64,000 bases of DNA from Saccharophagus degradans 2-40 (GTDB lineage: Bacteria; Pseudomonadota; Gammaproteobacteria; Pseudomonadales; Cellvibrionaceae): the NCBI RefSeq assembly GCF_000013665.1, contig NC_007912.1, positions 124,001 to 188,000 on the forward strand, written 5' to 3'. Each line of letters starts with the position of its first letter. The first letter of the stretch is position 1. The notes under the pieces were generated by a model. That model made no database searches. It was not told the DNA's origin and saw only the letters and a program-made list of their open reading frames with translations. The position numbers were made by a program, and so were the translations under genes. Shown here in pieces: positions 24,517-33,732 of this stretch.

Positions 24517-24924
24517 CTATTCCGTCGTATTATTCGTCGCCTGTTCCAATTCGTTTAGGGTATCAAACAGTTGGCTTAGTAATTCTGGGTTAGAGATGAG
24601 TAATGCATTGATTTGTTCATCTTTTACAAGCGCTTCTCGTACCGAATCTATTGTGGTTTGCTTGTCTTTTTCTTTATTTATGCGCCTATCTTCTAATTTT
24701 TTATTCACCCAAAATCCTGTTGCTAATAGGGCTTGCGCGAGAGTAACAATGCCACTTATCAACCCGATGCTTTGGCCTGGGTCTATGAAGTGCCCTTCAT
24801 CCAGCGAGTGGTAATTTGCACCGTCAATTATTCTATTAAGTGTCGTGTCGCCAACCATTTCCGCATCTAGCGGTGCAACACTCTTTACACAAACTAACAG
24901 TTTTTCTCTATCTAACTCATTCAT
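24517..24924 (-). CDS. Small membrane protein paired with the metallopeptidase
   Basis: A 135-residue protein with GAGGTGACG before its ATG. A soluble N-terminus (about 1-48) is followed by one hydrophobic segment (about 50-72, GLISGIVTLAQALLATGFWV) and a charged helical tail. It is transcribed with the metallopeptidase (46-bp gap). The domain order suggests an adaptor or sensor that presents something to the protease. Not recognised as a known family. Confidence 0.6.
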   Translation of the reverse strand: MNELDREKLLVCVKSVAPLDAEMVGDTTLNRIIDGANYHSLDEGHFIDPGQSIGLISGIVTLAQALLATGFWVNKKLEDRRINKEKDKQTTIDSVREALVKDEQINALLISNPELLSQLFDTLNELEQATNNTTE

Positions 24925-25537
24925 TTCGTCACCTCATAAATAATGAATTACTAAGTGAATGGATATTGAAGTATCGGGTAAGCCTAATAAGAGTGTGAGC
25001 AGGTTTTTGTTACAATAAATAGATTGCCACACTATAAACAAACAAAACCTACTAAGTTTGTTGCCTAGCTACTTGCCAACAAGCACGCACCAGAATAACT
25101 CGTGTCACACGTTCACCGTTTTAAACGATATGAACCAGTGAACCGTGAACAATCCGAGTCTATAACAGAATTTTGCAGATGAATACCTGCTTGACACGTA
25201 AATCATCAACCTTCAAGAAACAAGGCTAGCTTAAAAACGTTAAAGGTGGGCGCAGCATTTTCACTGTAATATTTTATGCAACTAACTTACATACTTGCCG
25301 CTTAGCTAACGTTTAGAGGAGGAATTATATCTATTAAAGAAAACAAAGCTTTGAAAAGGAAGGAATACCAAAGGCTAACCATTGGCACGCATTGTAAATA
25401 TGTTCTTAAAAACCCAACACCAATACCACTCAAACACACCGCCGAAAAAAGCCAACAGCAAGCAACATAAGGCTTTAAAATAAAGTCTTTTCCTAGCAAT
25501 TAGCAATTAGCAATTAGCAGCTAGCGATTAACGATTG
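24925..25537. other. Largely non-coding region with repeat words
   Basis: About 610 bp. A 65-codon minus-strand frame (25302-25499) with two hydrophobic stretches exists but starts at TTG inside a repeat, so I do not call it. The part next to the haem lipoprotein is a run of TAGCAATTAGC words (25494-25544). Confidence 0.45.
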
Positions 25538-25544
25538 TTAGTTA
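25494..25544. repeat. CTAG/TTAGC-rich intergenic repeat, copy 2
   Basis: Three consecutive AATTAGC words are followed by GCTAGCGATTAACGATTG, ending at the 3' end of the haem lipoprotein gene. It shares CTAGCGATTA with the copy at 34962-35051 and TAGCGATT with the copy at 2086-2133. Confidence 0.55.
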
Positions 25545-26065
25545 ACCCTCAAAACCCCATTCCCATTTCCATGGCAGCCGTTGCAACTACCGCTGGTTAT
25601 TATCCCTGGCATGGTGCGTATCATGCCGCTTGGGCCTTCTATTTCTGGGTCTACCCCATCTTTAAAACCCGTTGCGGGGTTTACTTCTAAACCGGCGATA
25701 GATTCCGACGTATAGAAGTTACCGCTGGCATCGGTGGTAAGCGTAGCGAGCAGTGTGTTGGTACCAGCCGCGTATATGCGCACAGTGCCATTGGTTTGCG
25801 GTGTGGTGCCGGTGGCATAAATGGTACCGGCTACGGTGAATGCCACTGGTGCGCTGCCGCCATCAGTATGACAGCTTAAGCAGTGTTGGCCGGCATTGTG
25901 GCTGGTTTGGGCCGACGCGCCGCTGCTGGAACTGCTAGACGAAGACGAACTACTAGTTGAAGACGAGCTACCAGAGCTAGATGAATCGGATGAGCCGCTG
26001 GCCCCGCCGCCACAGGCTGTAAGCGTTGCAATACAAAAACTTATTAGGGCGAGAGATTTATACAT
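25538..26065 (-). CDS. Secreted lipoprotein with two c-haem motifs and a poly-serine linker
   Basis: 175 residues. The signal peptide ends in a lipobox (LTACGGG, Cys18), so it is lipid-anchored. A linker of about thirty serines (about 24-50) follows. Two CxxCH motifs, CLSCH and CNGCH, flank a central beta-sandwich-like domain (VAGTIYATGTTP onward). It may carry electrons at the outer surface or bind haem for sensing. Poly-serine linkers of this kind are common in secreted proteins of Saccharophagus-like bacteria. Confidence 0.8.
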   Translation of the reverse strand: MYKSLALISFCIATLTACGGGASGSSDSSSSGSSSSTSSSSSSSSSSSGASAQTSHNAGQHCLSCHTDGGSAPVAFTVAGTIYATGTTPQTNGTVRIYAAGTNTLLATLTTDASGNFYTSESIAGLEVNPATGFKDGVDPEIEGPSGMIRTMPGIITSGSCNGCHGNGNGVLRVN

Positions 26066-26219
26066 GGGTTACCTGCGTATTAGCTGGCCAAGTTAAATGG
26101 CAAATGCCATTACGTATGGCATTAATAGTAGCGCCTTGACGCCAGCCCATGTGCTTAAGGTTGTGTAAGTGCGGCCTAGTTCACTCTAATTTATTAACGG
26201 TACCTAAAATTTAAAAAAA

Positions 26220-26243
26220 GCCGAGTAAAACATCTTACTCGGC
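26220..26243 (-). terminator. Terminator of the outer-membrane protein gene
   Basis: Stem GCCGAGTAA and TTACTCGGC with a six-base loop, followed on the minus strand by seven T residues. Confidence 0.9.
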
Positions 26244-26253
26244 AAACACGGTT

Positions 26254-26823
26254 TTAGAGCTTAAAAATAAAACCTACACTGGCAATATCGGTGCTGCCAA
26301 AGGCGCCGTCGTTATCGGCGGCAAAGTCTATAATTTGGTACTCGGCTTTTAGGGCAAGTTGTTTAGATAGGTGCATTAATACACCGCCGCCATAGGTTAG
26401 GTCGGCATCGTTAAGGCGCAAACTTGCGCTGGAATTATCCGCGTGGGCGTAGCTGTTTATATCTGCTCGCCAAAAGTACTGGCCAACTTTGCCGTATAGC
26501 TCTAGGTCATCCGAAAGGGGTAGGTGACCAATAAGCGATACATTTAGGCCGGTAAATTTTAAGCTGTTATCTAACTGGCCATCGTTATAGGTTTCGCTTG
26601 CGGTAAACTCGCCGGTATCTAAATAACTTACTTCTAGGGCAAAAAAATCACCAAAGCGTGCGCCGGCACCAAAGTTTAATGTGGTGGAATCTTCCGCAAA
26701 GCCGGTAGTGGTGGCACTGCCCACGCTGCCAGTAAGGTATGACTCGGCATAGGCAGAGCTGCTATAGTAGGCGGCGCTTATTGCTAGGGTAAGCGCGAAG
26801 GGTAGGGTAAGTAGTTTGCGCAT
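26254..26823 (-). CDS. Outer-membrane beta-barrel protein (OmpA-barrel/porin-like)
   Basis: I chose ATG 26823 because GAGG lies seven bases upstream; this gives 189 residues. A signal peptide (about 1-25, ending SAYA) precedes alternating amphipathic strands such as SYLTGSVGSATTTG and LALKAEYQIIDFA. The chain ends in Phe-Lys-Leu, near the aromatic C-terminal signature of barrels. It probably forms an eight-strand barrel. Function unknown; it has its own strong terminator. Confidence 0.8.
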   Translation of the reverse strand: MRKLLTLPFALTLAISAAYYSSSAYAESYLTGSVGSATTTGFAEDSTTLNFGAGARFGDFFALEVSYLDTGEFTASETYNDGQLDNSLKFTGLNVSLIGHLPLSDDLELYGKVGQYFWRADINSYAHADNSSASLRLNDADLTYGGGVLMHLSKQLALKAEYQIIDFAADNDGAFGSTDIASVGFIFKL

Positions 26824-26914
26824 AATCAATCCTCTGTGTGCGTTTTTCGTCTAGTTGCCCTCACTGTATGCCCCTTTGGCTGAATCTTTTCTGAATACGG
26901 TTGTAAACGTACCT

Positions 26915-28108
26915 ATGAATTCCTCTGTTGATGTTATTGCGCCCAAATGGCGTACCCCGCAAATATTCTTGTTGGCCTGCGTGTTTGTAATGTCTTTTAC
27001 TTTTGCTACGTGGCAGGTGCTGCTTAATAACTTTGTTATAGAGCGCGCAAATTTTACCGGGGTAGAAATTGGTGTGTTGCAAAGCCTGCGTGAAGTGCCG
27101 GGCTTTTTGGCGTTTACCGCGGTGTTTGTATTGCTGATATTGCGCGAGCACTATTTTGCATTGCTTAGTTTGTTAACCCTGTGTGTGGGCGTTGCGCTTA
27201 CTGGTTTTTTTCCTACCGCGTTGGGTTTGTATTGCACCACGGTGTTAATGTCTATTGGCTTTCACTATTTCGAAACCATTAACAAATCGCTTACGTTGCA
27301 GTGGATAGATAAAGCAGAAACCCCCCACTTTATGGGGCGTGCGCTGGCCATTAAAGCGGTTGGTTCGCTGGGCGCCTACGCCATGATTTGGCTGGCTATG
27401 GAATGGATGGGTGTGGATTACGTATGGATGTACCTAATTACCGGCACCATAGGGTTTATGGTGGTGCTGGTGTTATTTGCTAAGTTCCCAGATTTTAACC
27501 AAGGCGTAGTGCAAACTAAAAAGCTGTTGGTGCGCAAACGCTATTGGCTGTATTACGCGCTGGTTATGTTAAGCGGCGCGCGCAGGCAAATTTTTGTGGT
27601 GTTTGCCGGTTTTATGATGGTGGAGAAATTCGGCTACACGGTGGGGCAAATTAGCAGCCTGTTTATTATTAACTATATATTTAACTTCTTTTTTGCCGCG
27701 CGCATAGGCAAGTGGATTGGTGTAATAGGCGAGCGCAATGCTTTGGTTATTGAATATGTGGGCCTTATTTTTGTGTTTACTGGCTACGCTTTTGTTAGCA
27801 ACGCGCAGTTTGCCGCAGCCTTGTATGTTATCGATCACCTGTTCTTTGCCTTCGCCATTGCTATTAGTACCTATTTTCAAAAAATAGCCCAAAAAGAAGA
27901 TATAGCCGCAACCGCGAGCGTAAGCTTTACCATTAACCATATTGCAGCGGTGGTAATACCCGTGCTGTTAGGCATGGTGTGGATAGTGTCGCCAGCGGCT
28001 GTATTTTTTGTGGGTGTTGGTTTGGCGGTGGGCTCGTTGGTGTTATCGCTTAATATTCCCGCGCGGCCAGATATAGGCAATGAAGTGCGCGTAGGTAAGG
28101 TTGGCTAA
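26915..28108 (+). CDS. Major facilitator superfamily transporter
   Basis: Started at ATG 26915 it has 397 residues and about twelve membrane helices. The region between helices 6 and 7 is a short basic loop (KKLLVRKRYW). The substrate cannot be told. The gene is divergent from the outer-membrane barrel gene with about 90 bp between, so they may share a control region. No strong ribosome binding site is visible. Confidence 0.8.
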   Translation: MNSSVDVIAPKWRTPQIFLLACVFVMSFTFATWQVLLNNFVIERANFTGVEIGVLQSLREVPGFLAFTAVFVLLILREHYFALLSLLTLCVGVALTGFFPTALGLYCTTVLMSIGFHYFETINKSLTLQWIDKAETPHFMGRALAIKAVGSLGAYAMIWLAMEWMGVDYVWMYLITGTIGFMVVLVLFAKFPDFNQGVVQTKKLLVRKRYWLYYALVMLSGARRQIFVVFAGFMMVEKFGYTVGQISSLFIINYIFNFFFAARIGKWIGVIGERNALVIEYVGLIFVFTGYAFVSNAQFAAALYVIDHLFFAFAIAISTYFQKIAQKEDIAATASVSFTINHIAAVVIPVLLGMVWIVSPAAVFFVGVGLAVGSLVLSLNIPARPDIGNEVRVGKVG

Positions 28109-28129
28109 CGCCATAATCTTATTGAGTGG

Positions 28130-28324
28130 TTAGCGGCCTGCACGCGGGCCGCTATCGCTATCGTCTATAAAGTTAGTGCGCAGGTGTGATGGGCGGCTGA
28201 AATCCGCGCGCTCGCTCACGGGCTTATAGTTAGCCAGTTTGCGTTGAGTGCTTTCTTTAATTTTAATCTCTTGTTGCTGTTTACTGTCGCGAGCTAAGAG
28301 CTTACTAAACCACAATTTAACCAT
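28130..28324 (-). CDS. Small hypothetical basic protein
   Basis: 64 residues beginning MVKLWFSKLLARDSKQQQEI, with an amphipathic N-terminus and a polar tail. It is convergent with the MFS transporter. Composition is protein-like but there is no independent support, so it may be spurious. The stretch 28325-28794 has no other credible gene. Confidence 0.35.
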   Translation of the reverse strand: MVKLWFSKLLARDSKQQQEIKIKESTQRKLANYKPVSERADFSRPSHLRTNFIDDSDSGPRAGR

Positions 28325-28794
28325 ATTGGCTGTGCGCGTTCCGTTTAATGCCTGTTGATGATCTATGCGTTAGGCTATTTGTATACGCCGCAAAGGCGCA
28401 AATACGCTAACGACAACTATTGGCTGAGCGATGAATGGAGCTTCAACCAGTGTTCAAATAGTGTGCTTTGTGCAAGGTTTTGGGGCAGGGAGGCGCGTAT
28501 TCTTGAAGTTTGGCGCGCCAAGCTGCTGGGTTTGCTTGCCTCGCAGAGTATTTATAGTTTTGTAACGCAAATAGTCTGCCAAGCAAGAGGCAGCATTTTA
28601 ACGGAGCAGCCCACATAACTTTGTGCGCTACATCGCCATTCCGCAGTGCAATATCGTCTAAATCTACCGTGGTTGCTTATTAATTACTCTGTTGCCCTTT
28701 TTCGCCATTTTTGAACGGCACTTTGCCACTTGCTGCCCCTAGCCTGCCCCGTGAGCTTGGTTTACTTGCTTTAACCAAATAGGGAGAGGCAACC

Positions 28795-31086
28795 GTGAAC
28801 ACACACCGCAAATTACACCTAATGAACAAGCTTAAAAAAGCGCGCGCCGAGGGCATAGCGTGGTTTTTTTATGCGCTGTTGGTATTTTCTTTTAGCCTGT
28901 ACACCACCCAAAAAGCCAACGCAGGTGAAGAGCCGGCATCTGGCCAATTAACGCTTGTGGATGCCACGGGCAACAGCTTGGATGCGCTGCATTTATCCAC
29001 CCATGTGGATATGCAAATTAACGGCTTAATAGCCAAGGTAACGGTAGAGCAGGCCTTTACCAATAACAGCGATGAGTGGCGCGAAGGGGTATATGTGTTC
29101 CCCTTAGATGAACAGGCCGCAGTTAACGCCATGGAAATGGTAATAGGTGATCGCCGTATAAAAGGCGAAATTAAAGAAAAAGAGGTAGCCGAAAAAATTT
29201 ATCAACAGGCTAAGGCCGAGGGTAAAAAGGCGAGCTTGGTATCGCAGCAACGACCAAACCTGTTTACCCAAAAGGTAGCCAATATACCGCCGCGCGAAAC
29301 CATTAGCGTAAGCCTTACCTACACCCAAAGAGTGGAATACCACAGTGGTCAGTTTGGTTTGCGTTTTCCGCTTACACTTACCCAGCGCTACATACCTAAT
29401 AGTGCAAATTTAGAGACGAACGTCGTCGAAAATACGAAAAATTGGGACGATGAAAGATGGGAGAACTCAGCGCCAGATACGGCAGAAAAAACGCCGACTA
29501 GCATAGACCTGGCCGCTGGCGGTTACGGCTGGCAGAGCTTTAACCCCATAATTCACACCCAAAAACCCACCCCACAGGTGCCTGATGCACACTTAATATC
29601 GCCGCCGATGGTATTGGCCCAAGGGCAGTATGGCGACGGGCAGTACGAACAGACCGGCAAAGATAACCGCGCAACCATAAGTATTCAATTAGATGCGGGT
29701 TTTAACGTGGCTAACATCGAATCGCTGTACCACCAAATTACCATTAACAAACCGCCCAGCAGCGCCTACAACGTAGAGCTAACCAATGGCAGCACTCTTA
29801 TGGATAGGGACTTTGTATTGCAGTGGCGCGCAACGGCAAGCAGTGCACCACAAGCTGCAGTATTTAAAGAAACACTAGCAGGGGAAGACTACCTATTACT
29901 TATGTTGCTGCCGCCCCAAGGCCAACAGCAACACACGCAAAGCTTAAGCCGCGACATTGTGTTTGTTGTGGATACCTCTGGCTCTATGCAGGGTACTTCT
30001 ATACAGCAGGCCAAACGCAGCTTGCAGTTTGCCCTGCGCGGGCTAAACCCCAGCGATACCTTTAACATTATTGAATTCGATACAAGCTTTAGCCGCTTTC
30101 GCTCGCGCCCGGTAAGTGCCACGGCCAGCAATGTGCAGGCAGCGGTAAGCTGGGTAAATAATTTAAATGCCGATAACGGTACCGAAATGTACGCCGCGCT
30201 CGAAGAGGCATTCGACCAACTAGCCAGCATCAACCCAAACGGTACAGAAAATAGCAAAAGCAGTAATAACCTGCAGCAGGTAGTGTTTATTACCGATGGG
30301 GCAGTAGGCAACGAACAAGCGCTGCTTTCGCTTATTCACCGCCGCTTAAACAATGCGCGTTTATTTACCGTGGCTATTGGCTCGGCGCCCAACAGCTACT
30401 TTATGCGCAAGGCGGCCCAGTTTGGCAAAGGTGCCAATGTGTTTATAGGTGATACCGCCGAAGTAACCCATAAAATGAATGCGTTGCTGAGCAAATTAAA
30501 AACCACCTTAGTTAGCGATATTAATGTGCAATGGCCGCAACAGTCGGAGGTGTACCCGCAGCGCATCCCCGATTTATATGCAGGCGAGCCGCTATTACTT
30601 GCGGCAAAAACCAGCGGTGCTATGGGCACAATCGACATAAGCGGCAACACGGCGTTGCAGCCGTGGCAATCCCAATTAACCATCAACCCGTACCACAACA
30701 ACAGTGGCGTGGCGCAGGTGTGGGCCAAGAGTAAAATCGATGCGCTAGAAGATTCAAAAACAGAAGGCGCCAACCCGCAAGATGTACGTAAACAGGTGGT
30801 AGATGTGGCGCTTACCCACGCGCTTATTACCCCCTACACCAGTTTTGTAGCGGTGGAAGAGTTAGTGTCGCGGCCCGCCCACCAGCCTGTGCAAACGCAG
30901 GCTGTAGCTAACCTTAAGCCGCAAGGCCAAACGGTGAGTTACCCCAAAACAGCAACCTCCGCCACGTTTAACTTAGTGCTGGGTATTGGTTTGCTACTGC
31001 TGGCGTTTGCCCTGCAGTTACGCAGTATTATTCGCGCGTTGTTACACAGCTTTGCGCCCAGCGAATGCAGCGGGGTGAACGTGTAA
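28795..31086 (+). CDS. Marine-proteobacterial sortase target protein (VIT and vWA domains)
   Basis: A 763-residue protein starting at GTG 28795 with GGGAGAGG upstream. A long signal region (about 1-45) precedes a VIT domain (about 48-170) and a vWA domain whose MIDAS motif DTSGSM lies near residue 390. The C-terminus shows a sorting-like signal: YPKTATSA, a hydrophobic stretch (FNLVLGIGLLLLAFALQL) and a basic tail. It overlaps the sortase gene by one base, so the pair is an operon in which the sortase processes this protein. The motif differs from LPXTG at the first and last positions. Confidence 0.9.
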   Translation: MNTHRKLHLMNKLKKARAEGIAWFFYALLVFSFSLYTTQKANAGEEPASGQLTLVDATGNSLDALHLSTHVDMQINGLIAKVTVEQAFTNNSDEWREGVYVFPLDEQAAVNAMEMVIGDRRIKGEIKEKEVAEKIYQQAKAEGKKASLVSQQRPNLFTQKVANIPPRETISVSLTYTQRVEYHSGQFGLRFPLTLTQRYIPNSANLETNVVENTKNWDDERWENSAPDTAEKTPTSIDLAAGGYGWQSFNPIIHTQKPTPQVPDAHLISPPMVLAQGQYGDGQYEQTGKDNRATISIQLDAGFNVANIESLYHQITINKPPSSAYNVELTNGSTLMDRDFVLQWRATASSAPQAAVFKETLAGEDYLLLMLLPPQGQQQHTQSLSRDIVFVVDTSGSMQGTSIQQAKRSLQFALRGLNPSDTFNIIEFDTSFSRFRSRPVSATASNVQAAVSWVNNLNADNGTEMYAALEEAFDQLASINPNGTENSKSSNNLQQVVFITDGAVGNEQALLSLIHRRLNNARLFTVAIGSAPNSYFMRKAAQFGKGANVFIGDTAEVTHKMNALLSKLKTTLVSDINVQWPQQSEVYPQRIPDLYAGEPLLLAAKTSGAMGTIDISGNTALQPWQSQLTINPYHNNSGVAQVWAKSKIDALEDSKTEGANPQDVRKQVVDVALTHALITPYTSFVAVEELVSRPAHQPVQTQAVANLKPQGQTVSYPKTATSATFNLVLGIGLLLLAFALQLRSIIRALLHSFAPSECSGVNV

Positions 31087-31820
31087 TGGTTATGGTGGAT
31101 TGGCGAGCAATTAAACAAAAGTGGTTGTGGGGTTTGGTAATAGTGGGGCTGTTATTGTGCGGCAACAGCATGTGGGTACACGCAAAGGCCACACTCGCGC
31201 AGCACCTTATTGCCAGCGCGTGGCAGCAAAGCTTGGCCGACGGCAAACCCCACAAGCCGTGGCGCTGGGCAGACTCGTGGCCAGTGGCGCGCTTAAAAGT
31301 ACCCGCCACAGGGGCAGACCTTTACGTATTGGCCGGCGCCCACGGCACAGCCCTCGCATTTGGCCCGGGCCATATGGATGGCACCGCGTTGCCGGGTGCC
31401 AGTGGCACCAGCGTAGTAGGCGGCCATCGCGATACCCATTTTCAGTTTTTGCAAAATCTGCAGGCGGGCGATTGGGTGCTGGTGCAACAACCCAACGCCA
31501 AGTGGCATTCGTATCAAATTCAAACCCAGCGCATTGCCGATATTCGCAAAGGCGGGTTAACCCTGCCCGCGCAAGGCGACTGGCTTTACTTGGTAACCTG
31601 TTACCCGTTTAACAATTGGAAGGCCGGTGGCAGCGAGCGCTATGTAGTAGAAGCCCGCCGCGTACAGGCAAACCAAATAAGCGGCAAAACAGCCGAAGCT
31701 GATGCCAACCAGCCCACAACACCTACACAGGTTCCGGCGCAACTGAATGTGCTTACTAAATGGCAAACGGGGTATTACAGCAGTCGCGTGGATGCTAGGT
31801 TGGCAAGTGCTCACTTTTAA
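31086..31820 (+). CDS. Class GN sortase
   Basis: The ATG overlaps the stop codon of the target protein (TAATG), giving 244 residues. An N-terminal membrane anchor (about 13-29) precedes the catalytic domain with His114 (GGHRDTHF), Cys172 (LVTCYPF) and Arg185 (SERYVVEA). All three catalytic residues are present. This Gram-negative sortase class is paired with VIT/vWA targets. Confidence 0.92.
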   Translation: MVMVDWRAIKQKWLWGLVIVGLLLCGNSMWVHAKATLAQHLIASAWQQSLADGKPHKPWRWADSWPVARLKVPATGADLYVLAGAHGTALAFGPGHMDGTALPGASGTSVVGGHRDTHFQFLQNLQAGDWVLVQQPNAKWHSYQIQTQRIADIRKGGLTLPAQGDWLYLVTCYPFNNWKAGGSERYVVEARRVQANQISGKTAEADANQPTTPTQVPAQLNVLTKWQTGYYSSRVDARLASAHF

Positions 31821-32002
31821 TGGGGGTGTTTTACTTTTACCTTATGTGCAAACAGCTAATAAACACGTTAAATAAGTGCTAAACCCTCCTAGGTGCCATA
31901 ATAATGCTTGACTGAAATTCACAAGCCTTCACACTTTTGCTTTGGGTTTAACTTGCAAGCTCTTACTTGCAACCCCCTCAAGTATACGCAAAGGAGAAAG
32001 CT

Positions 32003-32662
32003 ATGAATGTTGTAATTACTGGTGCAAACCGCGGCATAGGCTTGGCCCTTGTACAGGGCTATTTGGCTAAAGGTGCCAAAGTATTTGCGGTGTGCCGCGA
32101 AGCAACCCCAGAGCTTACGGCTACTGGCGCAGAGGTAATAGAAGGGGTAGATGTTACCGCAGCGGTATCTGTTGCTGCGCTGGCTGAGCGTTTAGATGGG
32201 GTGACCATTGATGTGCTTATTAATAACGCCGGCTTGTTCCAAAACGAGACCTTAGGCGCTATCGATTACGATCAAATAATTACCCAGTTTCATGTTAATG
32301 CCCTTGGGGCTTTGCGTGTTTCGGAAGCGTTAATTAGCAATATGGCGCGCGGCAGTAAAATTGGCTTAATTACCAGCCGCATGGGGTCTATTGCCGATAA
32401 TACCTCTGGCTCTTACTACGGCTATCGCATGTCTAAAGCGGCATTAAATGCGGCGGGTATGTCGTTGGCGCAAGACTTACGCGGTCGCCAAGTGGCGGTG
32501 GCTATATTGCACCCCGGCTTTGTGCAAACCCGCATGGTGGGTTTTGCCGGCGATGTGGCCCCCGATACAGCGGCGGCGGGCTTAATCAAACGCATCGATA
32601 ACCTTACCCTCGAAACCAGCGGTTCCTTCTGGCACGCCAATGGCGAGCAATTGCCTTGGTAA
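32003..32662 (+). CDS. Short-chain dehydrogenase/reductase
   Basis: ATG 32003 has AAGGAG upstream; 219 residues. The N-terminal TGANRGIGLA binds the nucleotide, NNAG lies near 73-76, and the catalytic Tyr-x-x-x-Lys is YGYRMSKAALN. It is a compact CsgA-type SDR. The substrate is unknown. It is monocistronic, with about 180 bp free upstream. Confidence 0.85.
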   Translation: MNVVITGANRGIGLALVQGYLAKGAKVFAVCREATPELTATGAEVIEGVDVTAAVSVAALAERLDGVTIDVLINNAGLFQNETLGAIDYDQIITQFHVNALGALRVSEALISNMARGSKIGLITSRMGSIADNTSGSYYGYRMSKAALNAAGMSLAQDLRGRQVAVAILHPGFVQTRMVGFAGDVAPDTAAAGLIKRIDNLTLETSGSFWHANGEQLPW

Positions 32663-32756
32663 GCCTTGCTTTAGATGCAATTTAACAACCTATTTACTCT
32701 ACATATCACTCTACATATAAGTGCCCGCTTTGCGCGGGCCGGCGGAGCTTTGCACA

Positions 32757-33725
32757 ATGGAAAAAGCGTTAATCTATAGCTATTTATTAGATGGTAAAGG
32801 CGGCGGCAAATCGATGACTGCCGAAGAAATTACCCAGTGGCAACCCAGCGATGGGCTGCTGTGGGTACATCTAGATTACAGCGTAGAAGGCGCCCCCGAG
32901 TGGATATTTGCGCAAAAAGACTTACCCAATGTGTGTGCTCAAGCCCTGCTGCACGAAGAAACCCGTCCACGTGCTACTTTGGTGGGTAGCGGCATATTAA
33001 TGTCTTTGCGCGGCGTGAACTTAAACCCCAGCGCCGACCCGGAAGACATGGTATCTATTCGGGTTTATGCCGATAAAAACCGCATTATTAGCACCCGTCA
33101 CAGGCGTTTGCTAACCGTAGCCGACATAGTTACCAGCCTAGATGAAAACCGCGGCCCCAAAGATAGCGGCGAATTTATTCAAGAGTTGGTGCGCGGCCTT
33201 ACGTTGCGCATGGAAACCACCATAGACATGTTGGAAGAGCGCACAGACGACTTAGAAGACACAGTCATAGCAGGCGGCAAAAACGGGTTGCGCAGCGAGC
33301 TTTCTGCCGTGCGTCGCGCCGCAATTATGTTGCGCCGCTACTTGGCCCCGCAGAGGGAGGCGCTATCGCGATTGTGTGGTGAGCAAGCGCCGTGGCTAAC
33401 CGAAACACACCGCATAGGCCTGCGCGAAACCTCCGACCATTTATTACGCCTGCTAGAAAACTTAGATTCTGCCCGCGATCGCGCTGCCGTAGTGCAAGAA
33501 GAGCTGGTGAATCATATGTCCGAGCAGATGAACCAGCGCATGTATGTGCTTTCGTTGGTGGCGGCCATCTTTTTGCCGCTTGGCTTCTTAACGGGGCTAC
33601 TGGGCATAAACGTAGGTGGCATACCTGGCGCCGAAAATAACCAAGCATTTTTCTGGTTTATTGCTATCCTTTGCAGCCTTACCGCCTTGCAGGTGGTGGT
33701 GTTTAAACGATTTAAGTGGATGTAA
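32757..33725 (+). CDS. zntB: ZntB/CorA-type metal ion transporter
   Basis: ATG 32757 gives 322 residues. A large cytoplasmic domain with long charged helices is followed by two C-terminal membrane helices. The loop between them carries GINVGGIPG, the GxN signature of the family. ZntB is a zinc transporter in enterobacteria; the ion here is not proven. Confidence 0.8.
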   Translation: MEKALIYSYLLDGKGGGKSMTAEEITQWQPSDGLLWVHLDYSVEGAPEWIFAQKDLPNVCAQALLHEETRPRATLVGSGILMSLRGVNLNPSADPEDMVSIRVYADKNRIISTRHRRLLTVADIVTSLDENRGPKDSGEFIQELVRGLTLRMETTIDMLEERTDDLEDTVIAGGKNGLRSELSAVRRAAIMLRRYLAPQREALSRLCGEQAPWLTETHRIGLRETSDHLLRLLENLDSARDRAAVVQEELVNHMSEQMNQRMYVLSLVAAIFLPLGFLTGLLGINVGGIPGAENNQAFFWFIAILCSLTALQVVVFKRFKWM

Positions 33726-33732
33726 AACCAAT

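Noticed and set aside
25302-25499. 65-codon minus-strand frame with hydrophobic stretches
   Set aside because: It starts at TTG inside a repeat and has no independent support.
28355-28618. Plus-strand open frame of 87 codons between a small minus gene and the sortase target
   Set aside because: No ribosome binding site, unlikely composition and no family resemblance.
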